Assembly (NCBI GenBank): GCA_016719885.1
Contig: JADJYF010000015.1
Span: 1-64,000 of the forward strand
DNA length: 64,000 bases
From: Pseudomonadota bacterium
GTDB taxonomy: Bacteria; Pseudomonadota; Gammaproteobacteria; Ga0077536
Direction: 5' to 3'
Positions 7,207 through 15,990 of this stretch are shown piece by piece. The notes below the pieces were generated by a model that searched no databases, was not told the DNA's origin, and was given only the letters and a program-made list of their open reading frames with translations. Every line of letters begins with the position of its first letter. Positions within the stretch are counted from its first letter, which is position 1. Made by a program: the position numbers and the translations under genes.

Positions 7207-8962
7207 CCGGTGCGCCGGCGGCGTGGTCGAGCCAGCGCAGCATCGTGCGGTAGATGTGTTCGGGCAGCATCGGTTTCGAAAGGTAATCGTTCATGCCCGC
7301 CGCCAAGCAGGCCTCGCGGTCCTCGCCGAAGGCGTTGCCGGTCATGGCAATGATCGGCAAGGATGCGCCGCGCGGCAGTTGACGTATGCGCATGGTCGCC
7401 TGCACACCGTCCATCTCCGGCATCTGCATGTCCATCAGGATGAGGTCGTAATCCTGGCGCGCGGCCATCTCGACCGCCTCGCGACCGTTGCTGGCGAAGG
7501 CAAGTTCCAGCGCGCATTCGGCCAGGATCTCGCGCACCAGTACGCGGTTCAATTCGTTGTCTTCGGCAATCAGCACGCGCTTGCCGCGATGACGCGCGGC
7601 GAGCTGCGCGTCCGCCGCCTCGCCGTCGCTGCCATCACTGGCGGCGGCAGGCGCGCCCTGGGCCTGGCCGCGACGCAGGCGAACCGTCGCCCAGAAACTC
7701 GAGCCCACGTCCGGTTGCGACGCCAGCCCCACCTCGCCGCCCAGCAGCTCGGCCAGGTGGCGGTTGATGGCAAGGCCGAGCCCGGTGCCGCCATAGCGAC
7801 GCGTGGTGCTGCCGTCGGCCTGCTCGAACAGTTCGAACAAGCGGCCCTGCTGCTCGGCGGCGATGCCGATGCCGGTGTCTTCGACCGTGAAACGGATCAA
7901 CAAGGCCTCGCCGTCGTCTTCGACCATGTCCGCGCGCAGGGTGATGCTGCCCTGCGCCGTGAACTTCACGGCGTTGCTCAAGTAATTCAGCAGAATCTGG
8001 GCCAGACGCATTTCATCGCCGACCAGTTCGTAGGGCAGGTCGTCGGCCGTGACCACCAAGGCCAGCCCTTTGTCCTGTATCGGTCCGGCAATCATCTGTG
8101 TGACGCGGGCGAGCAGATCGGCGCTGCGGAACCTGCGGTTCTCGAGCTCGACCTTGCCGGCTTCGATCTTGGACAAGTCCAGCACGTCGTTGACGACCGC
8201 CATCAGGTGATCGGCCGCCATCGCGATACGGCCGAGCTTGTCGCTCTGCTCGGCGCTCATGTCGCCACGCCGCAGCAACAGGTGCGTCATGCCGACGATG
8301 GTATTCATGGGTGTGCGGATCTCGTGGGAAACGTTGGCGAGAAACGCGCTCTTGGCCTGGGTGGCGGCGGTGAGCTTGATCTCCAGCGCGCGTCGCGCAT
8401 TGACTTCGTCCATCAACTGCACGGTGCGCTGCGCCAGTACGTCGGCCATGTTCATCAAGGTGTCGATGAGCACCTTGGTCGCGCCTTCCATTTGCTGATC
8501 GGCGACTTGCTTGGCCTCCTCGAGCGACCGCCCTTGCTCCATCGCCAGCACCGCCTTGGCCAGGCGCTTGTCGTTCTCGAGGATGTGGTGCGCGAGCCAA
8601 TGGGTGAGATAGGACGAGACCTTGGCGATGACCTCGCCGATGCCGAGCTGCTGATGAGTTGATTCCAGTGTGGCCAGGTCTTCGACGAAACGCGCATGGG
8701 TCGCCTGGTGCTCCACGGCCCAGGCATCGCGTTGGAAATACCTGTCCCAGATTTCCTCTTCGCTCTGGAAATGGAAAACGGCGTAGTCCTTGAGCTGCGC
8801 AAAGACCCGCTCCAGGGTCGGCGCGCCTGCCTGGTGGGCGATGTGCCCGATGAGCTCGTTGAGCAGCGCGACCAGCGTGCGATGTTGCTCATCGATGATG
8901 GCGATGCCGGTATCGTACTTGTCGTTCCACTGGAAGATATCGAAAGACAGAGACATGTTCAT
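7199..8962 (-). CDS. Hybrid histidine kinase with N-terminal hemerythrin domain
   Basis: 587 residues. Residues 10-140 form a bacteriohemerythrin domain with the diiron ligands in order: DEQH, HFQSEEE, HQATH and HWLAHHILEND. Next come a linker helix, a HisKA domain with the phospho-accepting histidine near residue 213 (ANVSHEIRTPMN), an HATPase_c domain (DTGIGI, GGTGLGLAI) and a C-terminal receiver with the phosphoacceptor aspartate in LILMDMQMPEMDG and the lysine in YLSKPM. There is no transmembrane segment, so it is a cytoplasmic sensor; the diiron site suggests sensing of oxygen, nitric oxide or redox state. ATG at 8962 is chosen because the hemerythrin homology begins directly after it. 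No dedicated output regulator lies beside it. Confidence 0.9.
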   Translation of the reverse strand: MNMSLSFDIFQWNDKYDTGIAIIDEQHRTLVALLNELIGHIAHQAGAPTLERVFAQLKDYAVFHFQSEEEIWDRYFQRDAWAVEHQATHARFVEDLATLESTHQQLGIGEVIAKVSSYLTHWLAHHILENDKRLAKAVLAMEQGRSLEEAKQVADQQMEGATKVLIDTLMNMADVLAQRTVQLMDEVNARRALEIKLTAATQAKSAFLANVSHEIRTPMNTIVGMTHLLLRRGDMSAEQSDKLGRIAMAADHLMAVVNDVLDLSKIEAGKVELENRRFRSADLLARVTQMIAGPIQDKGLALVVTADDLPYELVGDEMRLAQILLNYLSNAVKFTAQGSITLRADMVEDDGEALLIRFTVEDTGIGIAAEQQGRLFELFEQADGSTTRRYGGTGLGLAINRHLAELLGGEVGLASQPDVGSSFWATVRLRRGQAQGAPAAASDGSDGEAADAQLAARHRGKRVLIAEDNELNRVLVREILAECALELAFASNGREAVEMAARQDYDLILMDMQMPEMDGVQATMRIRQLPRGASLPIIAMTGNAFGEDREACLAAGMNDYLSKPMLPEHIYRTMLRWLDHAAGAPVS

Positions 8963-9312
8963 GGCGAGTGGCTCTCGGTTCCCAGGTGCACGGCGGCGTC
9001 CGCGCGCCACGCGGTATCACCGGCCGGCCCGCGCGGTGAGCGGGCCGGATTGTTGTTCATCGCGCGCAGCCGTGGCCGTCGCGGCAGCGCGCGCGTGGGG
9101 CATCGAGAACCGCAAACTTCCTTGACCGCTGGCCGCAATGCAGCATCGCCATGCGCCGACGACGGCGCCGCCATCTCCCCCCTTCGGTGAGCGGACACGG
9201 CGCGTTCGACTCGGTTAGTATCGGCCCGAACCGGAGGCCCATCGCGGTGGGTCAGGCCGCACGCATTCTAGTACGGCGCTCCGCCCACGCGCACTCGAAA
9301 GGACGAGCAACC
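8963..9312. other. Divergent intergenic region, 350 bases
   Basis: Separates the hemerythrin kinase from the CoA-transferase and must hold both promoters. It contains a strong GC-rich hairpin (9024-9048, listed separately) and a TAGTAT-like -10 element near 9217 without a clear -35. No convincing gene is present; the open frames in it are antisense-type GC-rich frames without ribosome binding sites. Confidence 0.5.
9024..9048. other. Strong GC-rich hairpin
   Basis: A perfect 9-bp stem (CCGGCCCGC / GCGGGCCGG) with a 7-base loop, followed on the plus strand by ATTGTTGTT. It could end plus-strand transcripts or form a leader structure in the minus-strand kinase mRNA. No upstream plus-strand gene needs a terminator here. 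Confidence 0.35.
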
Positions 9313-10536
9313 ATGGCCACACCGAACAATATTCTCGATGGTATTCGTGTACTGGACTTCTCCCAGGCCCTCGCCGGCCCGACCACCACGCGCTTGATGG
9401 CGGAAATGGGCGCGGAGGTGATCAAGGTCGAACTGGCGCCCAATGGCGAAGCCTCGCGCGCCCTGCCCTACCTGCGCAACGGCCGCTCGGGCTATTACAT
9501 CCAGCAGAACCGCGGCAAGAAGAGCATCGCCATCGACCGCAAGGACCCGCGCTCCGTCGATCTCGTGATGAAGGTGCTGGAAAAATGCGACGTGCTGGTG
9601 GAGAACTTCGCGCCCGGCGCCATCAGTCGCTTAGGGTTCGGCTGGGACGTCGTGCACAAGGTCAACCCGCGTCTCATCATGGGGTCGATCTCGGCTTTCG
9701 GCCAGACCGGGCCGCTGGCCTCGCTGCCGGGCTACGACTACATCGGCGCCGCCTACGCCGGCGTGTTGAGCATGATCGGCGAGGCCGATGGCCCGCCCTA
9801 TTTCTACATGCTCGGCATCGGCGACGTCATGACCGGCACTCACCTGCTGGCCGCCATCAACGGCGCCCTGTTCTATCGCGAGCGCACCGGCCGCGGCCAG
9901 TACGTGGAAGCCTCGCTGCTCGATTCCTACTTCCATTGCCACGAGGTGAACGTGCAGGCGCACACCGCCTCGGGCGGCGAGATCAAGCCATTCCGCTGCG
10001 GCGCCCATCATTACGCGGTGTCGCCGCTCGGCGTGTTCAAGTGCAAGGAAGGCTATGTGATCATCGCCGTGCTGCCCAACCAGTGGCCGAACTTCTGCAA
10101 GGCGCTCGGCCGGCCCGAGATTGTCGATGACCCGCGCTTCATCGACGGCCCCGCGCGCATCGCCAACCGCGACGCGCTCAATGCCCTGATCGAACAAGCC
10201 CTGGCCCGTTACCCGACGGCCATCGACGCCGCCGAGGATTGGGGCTTCAATCACCACGTGCCGATAGCACCGATCCTGACCGTCGAGCAGGCGGTCAAGC
10301 ATCCACACCTGGTCGAACGCGAAACCATACGCACGGTGCACGACCCGGTGTTTGGCAGCTACCAGGTGCCGGGCATGCCGCTGCGTTTCTCCGAAGCGCC
10401 GCGTCATCCCGATCTGCAGGCCGCCTACATGGGCGAACACAACGTCGACGTGTTCACCCGCTACGCAGGCGTCAGCGAGGCCGAGGTGCGCAAGCTCGAA
10501 AAGGAAGGCGCGCTGGTCGCCAAGCCCGACCTCTGA
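9313..10536 (+). CDS. Class III CoA-transferase (CaiB/BaiF family)
   Basis: 407 residues. It opens with the family signature ILDGIRVLDFSQALAGP and TRLMAEMGAEVIKVE. The catalytic aspartate is about residue 171 in GIGDVMTG, followed by the conserved GRGQYVEASLLDS block. The enzyme moves CoA between carboxylic acids, a common first step in degrading carnitine, bile acids, oxalate or aromatic acids; the acid is not identifiable. ATG at 9313 follows AAAGGACG. A perfect hairpin follows the stop codon. Confidence 0.9.
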   Translation: MATPNNILDGIRVLDFSQALAGPTTTRLMAEMGAEVIKVELAPNGEASRALPYLRNGRSGYYIQQNRGKKSIAIDRKDPRSVDLVMKVLEKCDVLVENFAPGAISRLGFGWDVVHKVNPRLIMGSISAFGQTGPLASLPGYDYIGAAYAGVLSMIGEADGPPYFYMLGIGDVMTGTHLLAAINGALFYRERTGRGQYVEASLLDSYFHCHEVNVQAHTASGGEIKPFRCGAHHYAVSPLGVFKCKEGYVIIAVLPNQWPNFCKALGRPEIVDDPRFIDGPARIANRDALNALIEQALARYPTAIDAAEDWGFNHHVPIAPILTVEQAVKHPHLVERETIRTVHDPVFGSYQVPGMPLRFSEAPRHPDLQAAYMGEHNVDVFTRYAGVSEAEVRKLEKEGALVAKPDL

Positions 10537-10556
10537 GCGCCAAGCCTCCGTCGCGG

Positions 10557-10581
10557 GCGCGGTCCGCTCAACGGACCGCGC
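10557..10581 (+). terminator. Hairpin downstream of the CoA-transferase
   Basis: A perfect 10-bp stem (GCGCGGTCCG / CGGACCGCGC) with a CTCAA loop lies 20 bases after the stop codon. No clear T-run follows, so it may act as a transcript-end stabiliser or a Rho-assisted terminator. Confidence 0.5.
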
Positions 10582-10630
10582 GAGTTCGGGTTTCGCCACA
10601 CAAGGTATCGACCGAAGGAACGTCCAGACC

Positions 10631-11194
10631 ATGCTCGAACTGACCGCCGGCCTCGTGCTGTTCTTCGCCGCCCACGCCTTCAGCATGTTCCGCGAAGCCC
10701 GCGCACGGCTGCTGGCGAAGCTCGGCGCGCTGCCCTATCGCGGGCTCTATTCGCTGGTCTCGCTGGCGGGCTTCGCGCTCATCGTGCATGGCTACGCGCA
10801 GGCGCCGCGCATCGACGTGTGGTTGCCGCCTGTCGCCCTGCGGCATGTGACCATGTTGCTCATGCTGCCGGTGTTCGTGCTGCTGGCCGCCGCCTACGTG
10901 CCGGGGCATATCAAGGCGCGCCTCGGCAATCCCATGCTGCTGGCCGTGAAGACCTGGGCGCTCGCGCATCTTCTTATCAACGGCGACCTGGCGTCGATGC
11001 TGCTGTTCGGTGCGTTCCTCGCGTTCGGGGTGGTCGACCTCATCGCCGTCAAGCGCGGCGGCCGCAGTTCGGTGGTCGAGACCCCGCACGCGCTGTTCGA
11101 CGTGCTGGCGGTGGTGGTGGGCCTCATCGTCTACGGCGCCTTCATCATGGGATTGCATCGCGCCCTGACCGGCGTGCCGATCATCGCGGGCTAG
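10631..11194 (+). CDS. NnrU-family integral membrane protein
   Basis: 187 residues with about five hydrophobic helices. It begins LELTAGLVLFFAAHAFSMF and contains the conserved LPYRGLYSLVSLAGF and HLLINGD segments of the NnrU family. NnrU was first linked to nitric oxide reduction, but family members are widespread in bacteria that do not denitrify, and their molecular function is not settled. The related enzyme MhuD/isorenieratene-type relatives are not implied here. No nir or nor genes are nearby, so a role in nitrogen oxide metabolism is not supported by context. Confidence 0.8.
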   Translation: MLELTAGLVLFFAAHAFSMFREARARLLAKLGALPYRGLYSLVSLAGFALIVHGYAQAPRIDVWLPPVALRHVTMLLMLPVFVLLAAAYVPGHIKARLGNPMLLAVKTWALAHLLINGDLASMLLFGAFLAFGVVDLIAVKRGGRSSVVETPHALFDVLAVVVGLIVYGAFIMGLHRALTGVPIIAG

Positions 11195-11210
11195 CGGCGG
11201 GCTGCGCCGG

Positions 11211-11230
11211 CCGGCATGCCGGTGTAGAAT
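11211..11230 (+). promoter_or_regulatory. Palindrome and -10 element upstream of squalene synthase
   Basis: A perfect 12-bp palindrome CCGGCATGCCGG (11211-11222) is followed two bases later by TAGAAT (11225-11230), a good sigma70 -10 element. No convincing -35 hexamer lies 16-18 bases upstream. The palindrome could be an operator or coincidental in GC-rich DNA. Confidence 0.35.
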
Positions 11231-11270
11231 CCGCCGCGCCGTTCCGCCCCCAAGCCGCCAGCGAGTCGCG

Positions 11271-12356
11271 ATGTCCTCCGCCCTGCCTTCCGTCGAAGAC
11301 GAACAATTCCAGCGCCATATCCTGCAGGGCGTGTCACGCACCTTCGCGCTGACCATTCCGCAGTTGCCGGCCGGCCTCGATCGCGCGGTGTCGAACGCCT
11401 ACCTCTTGTGCCGCATCGCCGACACCATCGAGGACGACGCCGGCTTGTCCTTCGACGATAAGCGCCGTTACGCCGCCGAATTCATCGCCATCGTCGAGGG
11501 CCAGGCGGCGGCCGAACCCTTCGCCGCCGAGCTTGCGCCGCGCCTGGCCGACCATGCCACCGCCGCCGAGCGCGAGCTCATCACCGAAACCGCGCGCGTG
11601 ATCCGCATCACCCACAGCCTGAACGGCCGCGTGCGCGCCGCGATGGCGCGCTGCGTGCGCATCATGAGCGAGGGCATGGTGTTCTACCAGGGCCAGGAGA
11701 CGCTGGACGGCGTGGACGACCAGGGCGCCATGGACCGCTACTGCTACTACGTGGCCGGCGTGGTGGGCGAGATGCTGACCAGCCTGTTCTGCGATCACTG
11801 TCCCGAGCTCGCCGGGCGCGAGAGCGAAATGATGAACCTCGCGGTGTCGTTCGGCGAAGGCCTGCAGATGACCAATATCCTCAAGGACATCTGGGACGAC
11901 CGCGCACGCGGCGCGTGCTGGCTGCCGCGCGACCTGTTCGCCGCGCACGGCGTGACCCTGAGCGACGTCAAGCCTGGCCAGGGCGGTGCGGCCTTCGCCG
12001 CCGGCTTGGGACAACTGATCGCCATCGCCCATGGACACCTGCGCAACGCGCTGCGCTACACGCTCATGATCCCCGCCAGCGAACCGGGCATACGGCGCTT
12101 CTGCCTGTGGGCGATAGGCATGGCGGTGCTGACCCTGCGCAAGCTGGACGGACACCGCGATTTCGCCAGCGGTCCCGAGGTCAAGATCACGCGCGGCGCG
12201 GTCAAGGCCACCATCGTCACCACCAACCTGCTGGTGTCGTCGGACTGGCTGTTGAACACGCTGTTCGCGCTGGCCTCGGTCGGCATGCCACAACAGCGCA
12301 TCGCCACGCCGCTGGCCAGCGTGGCGGGCATCGCCGGCAACTCGATCGCGCACTGA
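11271..12356 (+). CDS. Squalene/phytoene synthase family protein, one-step squalene synthase type
   Basis: 361 residues. Two aspartate-rich motifs bind the Mg-diphosphates: DTIEDD near residue 48 and DIWDD near residue 205. Between them, YCYYVAGVVGEMLTSLF closely resembles the YCHYVAGLVG signature of eukaryotic-type squalene synthases, and SRTFALTIPQLP fits the same group. Expected reaction: two farnesyl diphosphates to squalene, probably reductively in one enzyme. That would replace the HpnC/HpnD/HpnE trio used by many hopanoid producers, none of which is in the window. It is the first gene of a plus-strand run with hpnG, a CDP-alcohol transferase and hpnA. The exact product (squalene or dehydrosqualene) is inferred. 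Confidence 0.85.
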   Translation: MSSALPSVEDEQFQRHILQGVSRTFALTIPQLPAGLDRAVSNAYLLCRIADTIEDDAGLSFDDKRRYAAEFIAIVEGQAAAEPFAAELAPRLADHATAAERELITETARVIRITHSLNGRVRAAMARCVRIMSEGMVFYQGQETLDGVDDQGAMDRYCYYVAGVVGEMLTSLFCDHCPELAGRESEMMNLAVSFGEGLQMTNILKDIWDDRARGACWLPRDLFAAHGVTLSDVKPGQGGAAFAAGLGQLIAIAHGHLRNALRYTLMIPASEPGIRRFCLWAIGMAVLTLRKLDGHRDFASGPEVKITRGAVKATIVTTNLLVSSDWLLNTLFALASVGMPQQRIATPLASVAGIAGNSIAH

Positions 12357-12386
12357 CACACGACGGCGTTGGTGCAGACCTCGGCC

Positions 12387-13073
12387 ATGCGCATCGGCAT
12401 CGTCGTGGCCCTGGCGGCCGAAGCGCGCGAGTTGCCGGCCGAGCACGGCGCTTTCGCCCGCCACCACCGCTACCAGGTGATGCTGTCAGGTCCCGGACCG
12501 CGTCGCGCCGAACACGCCGCCAGTGCGCTGCTGGGCCAGGGCTGCGACGCCTTGCTGAGCTTCGGCCTGGCCGGCGGACTCGACCCGAGCTTGCGCGCCG
12601 GCGCGCTGCTGAACGCGAGCGCCATCCTCACCGCCGAGCAAGCATCACTGCCGTGTTCCGATGCACTGCGCACGCTGCTCGAATGCGAGCTCGGCGACGA
12701 CGTGCGGCACGACGCGCTGCTGTATGGCGCCGAGCTGCCGGTCGTCAGCCATGCGCACAAGCGGGCGCTGCACGAGCGCCTGGCGGTGCTCGCGGTCGAC
12801 ATGGAATCGGCCGCCATCGGCCGCGTGGCGCGCGCCCATGATGTGCCCTTCGCGGCGCTGCGCTGCGTGGTCGACCCCAGCGACTTCAGCTTGCCGCGCG
12901 CGGCCCTGGTCGGCATGGCGGAAGACGGCGGCAATCGGCCGTTGGCGAGCGCCGCGGCGCTGCTGCGGCGGCCCTGGGAATTGCCCGATCTGATCCGGCT
13001 TGCACTGTGGTACGGTGGCGCCCTGCGTGCCCTGCGCGATGCGGCGGCACGCTTGTGCAGTCAAGTGCGGTGA
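12387..13073 (+). CDS. hpnG: Hopanoid-associated nucleoside phosphorylase HpnG
   Basis: 228 residues, nucleoside phosphorylase fold. It begins MRIGIVVALAAEAREL and contains the glycine loop LLSFGLAGGLDPSLRAG and the signature VLAVDMESAAIGRVA. In hopanoid producers HpnG removes adenine from adenosylhopane to give phosphoribosylhopane, the second step of side-chain extension after HpnH. ATG at 12387 is chosen because homology starts there; TTG and GTG codons lie 15-18 bases upstream in frame. The squalene synthase stop is 30 bases upstream. Confidence 0.85.
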   Translation: MRIGIVVALAAEARELPAEHGAFARHHRYQVMLSGPGPRRAEHAASALLGQGCDALLSFGLAGGLDPSLRAGALLNASAILTAEQASLPCSDALRTLLECELGDDVRHDALLYGAELPVVSHAHKRALHERLAVLAVDMESAAIGRVARAHDVPFAALRCVVDPSDFSLPRAALVGMAEDGGNRPLASAAALLRRPWELPDLIRLALWYGGALRALRDAAARLCSQVR

Positions 13074-13119
13074 TACCTCGGCGCGCTACCCAACATCAAG
13101 AAAGCAGAGACGCGTAGCG

Positions 13120-13755
13120 ATGAGCACCGAGCAAGACCGCCTTGCCAGCGACAAACCGTGGGATGCGCGTGTGGCCGCGGCGCTGGTGCGACCGCTGCTC
13201 GGTTCGCGTTGGGTGCATCCCAATCACTTCACCACCGTGCGCCTGCTGGTGGGCGCGGCGGGGGCCGGCGCCTTCGCCAGCGGTGCGTGGCCCAACCTTG
13301 CCGCGATGCTGGTGGTGCTGTCGAACTTCCTCGATCACACCGACGGCGAATTCGCGCGCATGAGCGGCAAGACCAGCCGCTTCGGTCATTTTTACGATCT
13401 CGCGTCCGACGCGCTGGTGACGGTCGGCATGTTCGCCGGCATCGGCATCGGTCTGGCGCGGGACGACGACAGCATCATGGAAATGGCGCTGGGCCTCGTG
13501 GCCGGCGCGGCGGTCGCGCTGATCTTCCACCTGCGCAACCAGATGGAGAACGCGCATGGCAAGGAGGTCACGCGCCAGCCGCATTGGGCCGGCTTCGAGG
13601 CTGAAGACATCCTGTACCTGATGCCGCTCGTGACCTTGTTCGATGGTCTGAACGCGTTCCTGTACGCGGCCGCCGTCGGCGCGCCGCTGGCCTGTGTGCT
13701 GGTCGGCGTCAGCTACCTGCGCGTGATGCGGGAACCGCGCGGTCAGCGCGTATGA
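13120..13755 (+). CDS. CDP-alcohol phosphatidyltransferase family membrane enzyme
   Basis: 211 residues with several transmembrane helices. The diagnostic CDP-alcohol motif is complete: D-H-T-D-G-x-x-A-R, eight residues to G, then HFYDLASD. The family transfers a phospho-alcohol from a CDP- or CMP-activated donor to an alcohol acceptor with release of CMP. The gene lies between hpnG and hpnA and its stop overlaps the hpnA start (ATGA), so it is translated with the hopanoid genes. With a phosphonate pathway 3 kb downstream, a plausible reaction is transfer of aminoethylphosphonate from a CMP ester to a lipid or hopanoid hydroxyl. Donor and acceptor are inferred from context only. Confidence 0.85.
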   Translation: MSTEQDRLASDKPWDARVAAALVRPLLGSRWVHPNHFTTVRLLVGAAGAGAFASGAWPNLAAMLVVLSNFLDHTDGEFARMSGKTSRFGHFYDLASDALVTVGMFAGIGIGLARDDDSIMEMALGLVAGAAVALIFHLRNQMENAHGKEVTRQPHWAGFEAEDILYLMPLVTLFDGLNAFLYAAAVGAPLACVLVGVSYLRVMREPRGQRV

Positions 13756-14744
13756 CCGTGCTCGTCACCGGCGCCACCGGTTTTCTCGGTAGCGCCGTGG
13801 CGCGCCTGTTGCTGGCGCGCGGCGAACGGGTACGGGTATTGGTGCGGCCCCATAGCGCGGGCGCCAACATCGAAGGTCTGCCGGTCGACATCGCCTACGG
13901 CGACCTTCGCGACCCGGCGTCCTTGCTCGCCGCCTGCCGCGACTGCGCCGGGCTGTACCACGTGGCCGCCGATTATCGTCTGTGGGTGCGCGACACCAAC
14001 GAGCTCTACCAGAGCAATGTCGAAGGCACGCGCGCCTTGATGCTGGCGGCGCTCGACAGCGGCGTCGAGCGCATCGTCTACACCAGCAGCGTCGCGACGC
14101 TCGGCTACCACCGCGATGGCCGCGCGGCGGATGAAGACACGCCGGTCACCATCGACGACATGATTGGTCATTACAAGCGCTCGAAATTCCTCGCCGAGCG
14201 CGTGGTCGACGAACTGGTGGCGAACCGCGCTCTGCCGGCCGTGATCGTCAACCCGTCGACGCCGATCGGCCCGCGCGACATCAAGCCCACGCCGACCGGC
14301 CGCGTGGTACGCGACGCGGCGCTCGGCCGCATACCCGCCTTCGTCGACACCGGGCTCAACGTCGCCCACGTCGATGACGTCGCGCACGGCCACCTGCTGG
14401 CCTTCGAGCGCGGCGTGATCGGCCGCCGCTACATCCTCGGCGGCGACGATCTTGCGCTGCGTGAAATCCTGACCCTGGTGGCGCGTCTGTGTGGACGCAA
14501 GCCGCCCACCATCGAACTGCCGCTACGCCTGCTCTACCCGGTGGCGTGGGTGTCGGAAGCGCACGCGCGGCTGCGCAACCTGCCCGAACCGCAGGTCACC
14601 ATGGACGGTCTGAAGATGGCGGCCAAGCAGATGTATTTCGACGCCGGCCGCGCGCGCCGTGAACTCGGCTACCGGAGCCGCCCGGCGGGCGAGGCGATCG
14701 CCGATGCGGTGGCGTGGTTTCGCGCCCAGGGCATGCTCGGCTGA
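13752..14744 (+). CDS. hpnA: Hopanoid-associated sugar epimerase HpnA
   Basis: 330 residues, extended short-chain dehydrogenase. The N-terminus VLVTGATGFLGSAVARLLL carries the GxxGxxG dinucleotide-binding loop; YTSSVATLG and the late KMAAKQMYFD are typical. The catalytic pair of the family, Y-x-x-x-K, is HYKRSK here (residues about 138-142). HpnA is consistently encoded in hopanoid clusters and is thought to modify the polyhydroxylated side chain or its sugar. It overlaps the preceding transferase by four bases and ends 10 bases before the convergent hpnL. Confidence 0.85.
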   Translation: MTVLVTGATGFLGSAVARLLLARGERVRVLVRPHSAGANIEGLPVDIAYGDLRDPASLLAACRDCAGLYHVAADYRLWVRDTNELYQSNVEGTRALMLAALDSGVERIVYTSSVATLGYHRDGRAADEDTPVTIDDMIGHYKRSKFLAERVVDELVANRALPAVIVNPSTPIGPRDIKPTPTGRVVRDAALGRIPAFVDTGLNVAHVDDVAHGHLLAFERGVIGRRYILGGDDLALREILTLVARLCGRKPPTIELPLRLLYPVAWVSEAHARLRNLPEPQVTMDGLKMAAKQMYFDAGRARRELGYRSRPAGEAIADAVAWFRAQGMLG

Positions 14745-14754
14745 GCGCCAGCGC

Positions 14755-15771
14755 TCAGGAATTGGCGGCGTCGAGTTCGCCGCGCGCGTAGCGCCCCGGG
14801 GTGACCGCGTAGGCGGCCGCCACGGCGAGGCTCAAGGCTATCCACAGCACGTCGCGAAAACGCCGCACCAGGGCGGTTGCCACGCCGGCCGATGGCACGC
14901 CGGTCAAGGCGCCGACCGCGACCAGGAACGCGCCTTCCTGCGCGCCGAGTCCGGCCGGGATGAAAAACGCGATGGTGCGCACCAGTTGCACCATGCATTC
15001 GATCATCCACACCTCGGCGAAGCTCAGGGGAAATCCCAGCAGGGTCATGATGAGGTAGACCTCGACCGCGCCCAGCACCCAGTTGCCCATCGCGAACACC
15101 AGCGACCACAGCAAACGCAGGCGATGACCGCTGTAGAACGCCGCGAACTGGCGATCGATGTCCTCGGCGGCGCGCAGCGCCCCGCCGAGACGCTGACCGA
15201 AACGCGTGCGCCCCACCCAGCGCGCGACATGGGTCGAGAGCCGCAAGTGCTGCATGAGGAAGAACACCACCGCCGACAGCACGATGAAGGCAAAGCCGGC
15301 GACGGCCATCAGTTTGTGCTGGGCGCTGAAGCGTTCGTGATCGATGAGCATCGCCGCGCCGATGCCGACGAACAGCACCAGCGAAAACATGCTGGTGGTC
15401 TTGGCGATCACCAGCGACGCGCCCGAGTCGCGCAGCGGAATGCCCCAGTTGGATTTCAGCAGCCAGGCCTTGATCGGCTCGCCGCCCATCGACGCGGTGG
15501 GCGTGATGTTGTTGTAGGCCTCGCCGATCATGCGCACCGCGAACATGCGCGCGAGCCAGCGTCCGTTGATGGCCACTGCTGGCAGCACGATGTGCCAGCT
15601 CACCGCGTCGGCGCCGAAATACAGCGCATAAACACACAGCACCGCCAGCATGCCGCCAAGGCCGATGCGCTCGACCTGCTGCCACAACGCGCCCAGGTCG
15701 GTGTTGTGCAGCACCACGCCGAGCAAGACCAGGCCGAGCAGAAGGAATGACAGTTTGGCGAATCGGACCAT
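14755..15771 (-). CDS. hpnL: HpnL-like lysylphosphatidylglycerol-synthase-fold membrane protein
   Basis: 338 residues with about eight hydrophobic helices. It shows the hallmarks of the UPF0104/LPG_synthase_TM family in the hopanoid subgroup: MIGEAYNNITPTASMGGEP near residue 80 and FFIPAGLGAQEGAF near residue 265. HpnL is thought to take part in hopanoid movement or modification in the membrane; biochemical proof is limited. ATG at 15771 starts directly at the first helix (MVRFAKLSFLLLGLVLLG). It is transcribed against hpnA. Confidence 0.8.
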   Translation of the reverse strand: MVRFAKLSFLLLGLVLLGVVLHNTDLGALWQQVERIGLGGMLAVLCVYALYFGADAVSWHIVLPAVAINGRWLARMFAVRMIGEAYNNITPTASMGGEPIKAWLLKSNWGIPLRDSGASLVIAKTTSMFSLVLFVGIGAAMLIDHERFSAQHKLMAVAGFAFIVLSAVVFFLMQHLRLSTHVARWVGRTRFGQRLGGALRAAEDIDRQFAAFYSGHRLRLLWSLVFAMGNWVLGAVEVYLIMTLLGFPLSFAEVWMIECMVQLVRTIAFFIPAGLGAQEGAFLVAVGALTGVPSAGVATALVRRFRDVLWIALSLAVAAAYAVTPGRYARGELDAANS

Positions 15772-15990
15772 GGTTTCTCGCGCCGCGCCGCCCACCGCGG
15801 CGGTCTCGCATGCAGGCGCGACTATCGCACAGGCGCGCGCCGCAGACCACGTCGCGACGCGCCGGACGTGTAGCCGCGCCTCACTTGATCTCGCGCAATA
15901 CGCCGCGCCGCGCGTGCCGCCGCCACGGTTGCGACCGCGCAACGGGCCAAGTACCCTTGCTCGGCATCGTCGCCGTCATTGATTCATGCC

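Noticed and set aside
5670..7253. A 527-codon plus-strand open frame opposite the LLM monooxygenase.
   Set aside because: Shadow of the monooxygenase; only its last ~25 codons before the kinase resemble anything (SnoaL scrap, reported separately).
8013..8600. A minus-strand alternative frame inside the hemerythrin kinase.
   Set aside because: Arg-rich shadow translation; the kinase frame carries all catalytic motifs.
9151..9312. N-terminal extension of the CoA-transferase.
   Set aside because: The upstream in-frame codons translate to Arg-rich sequence; family homology and the ribosome site begin at 9313.
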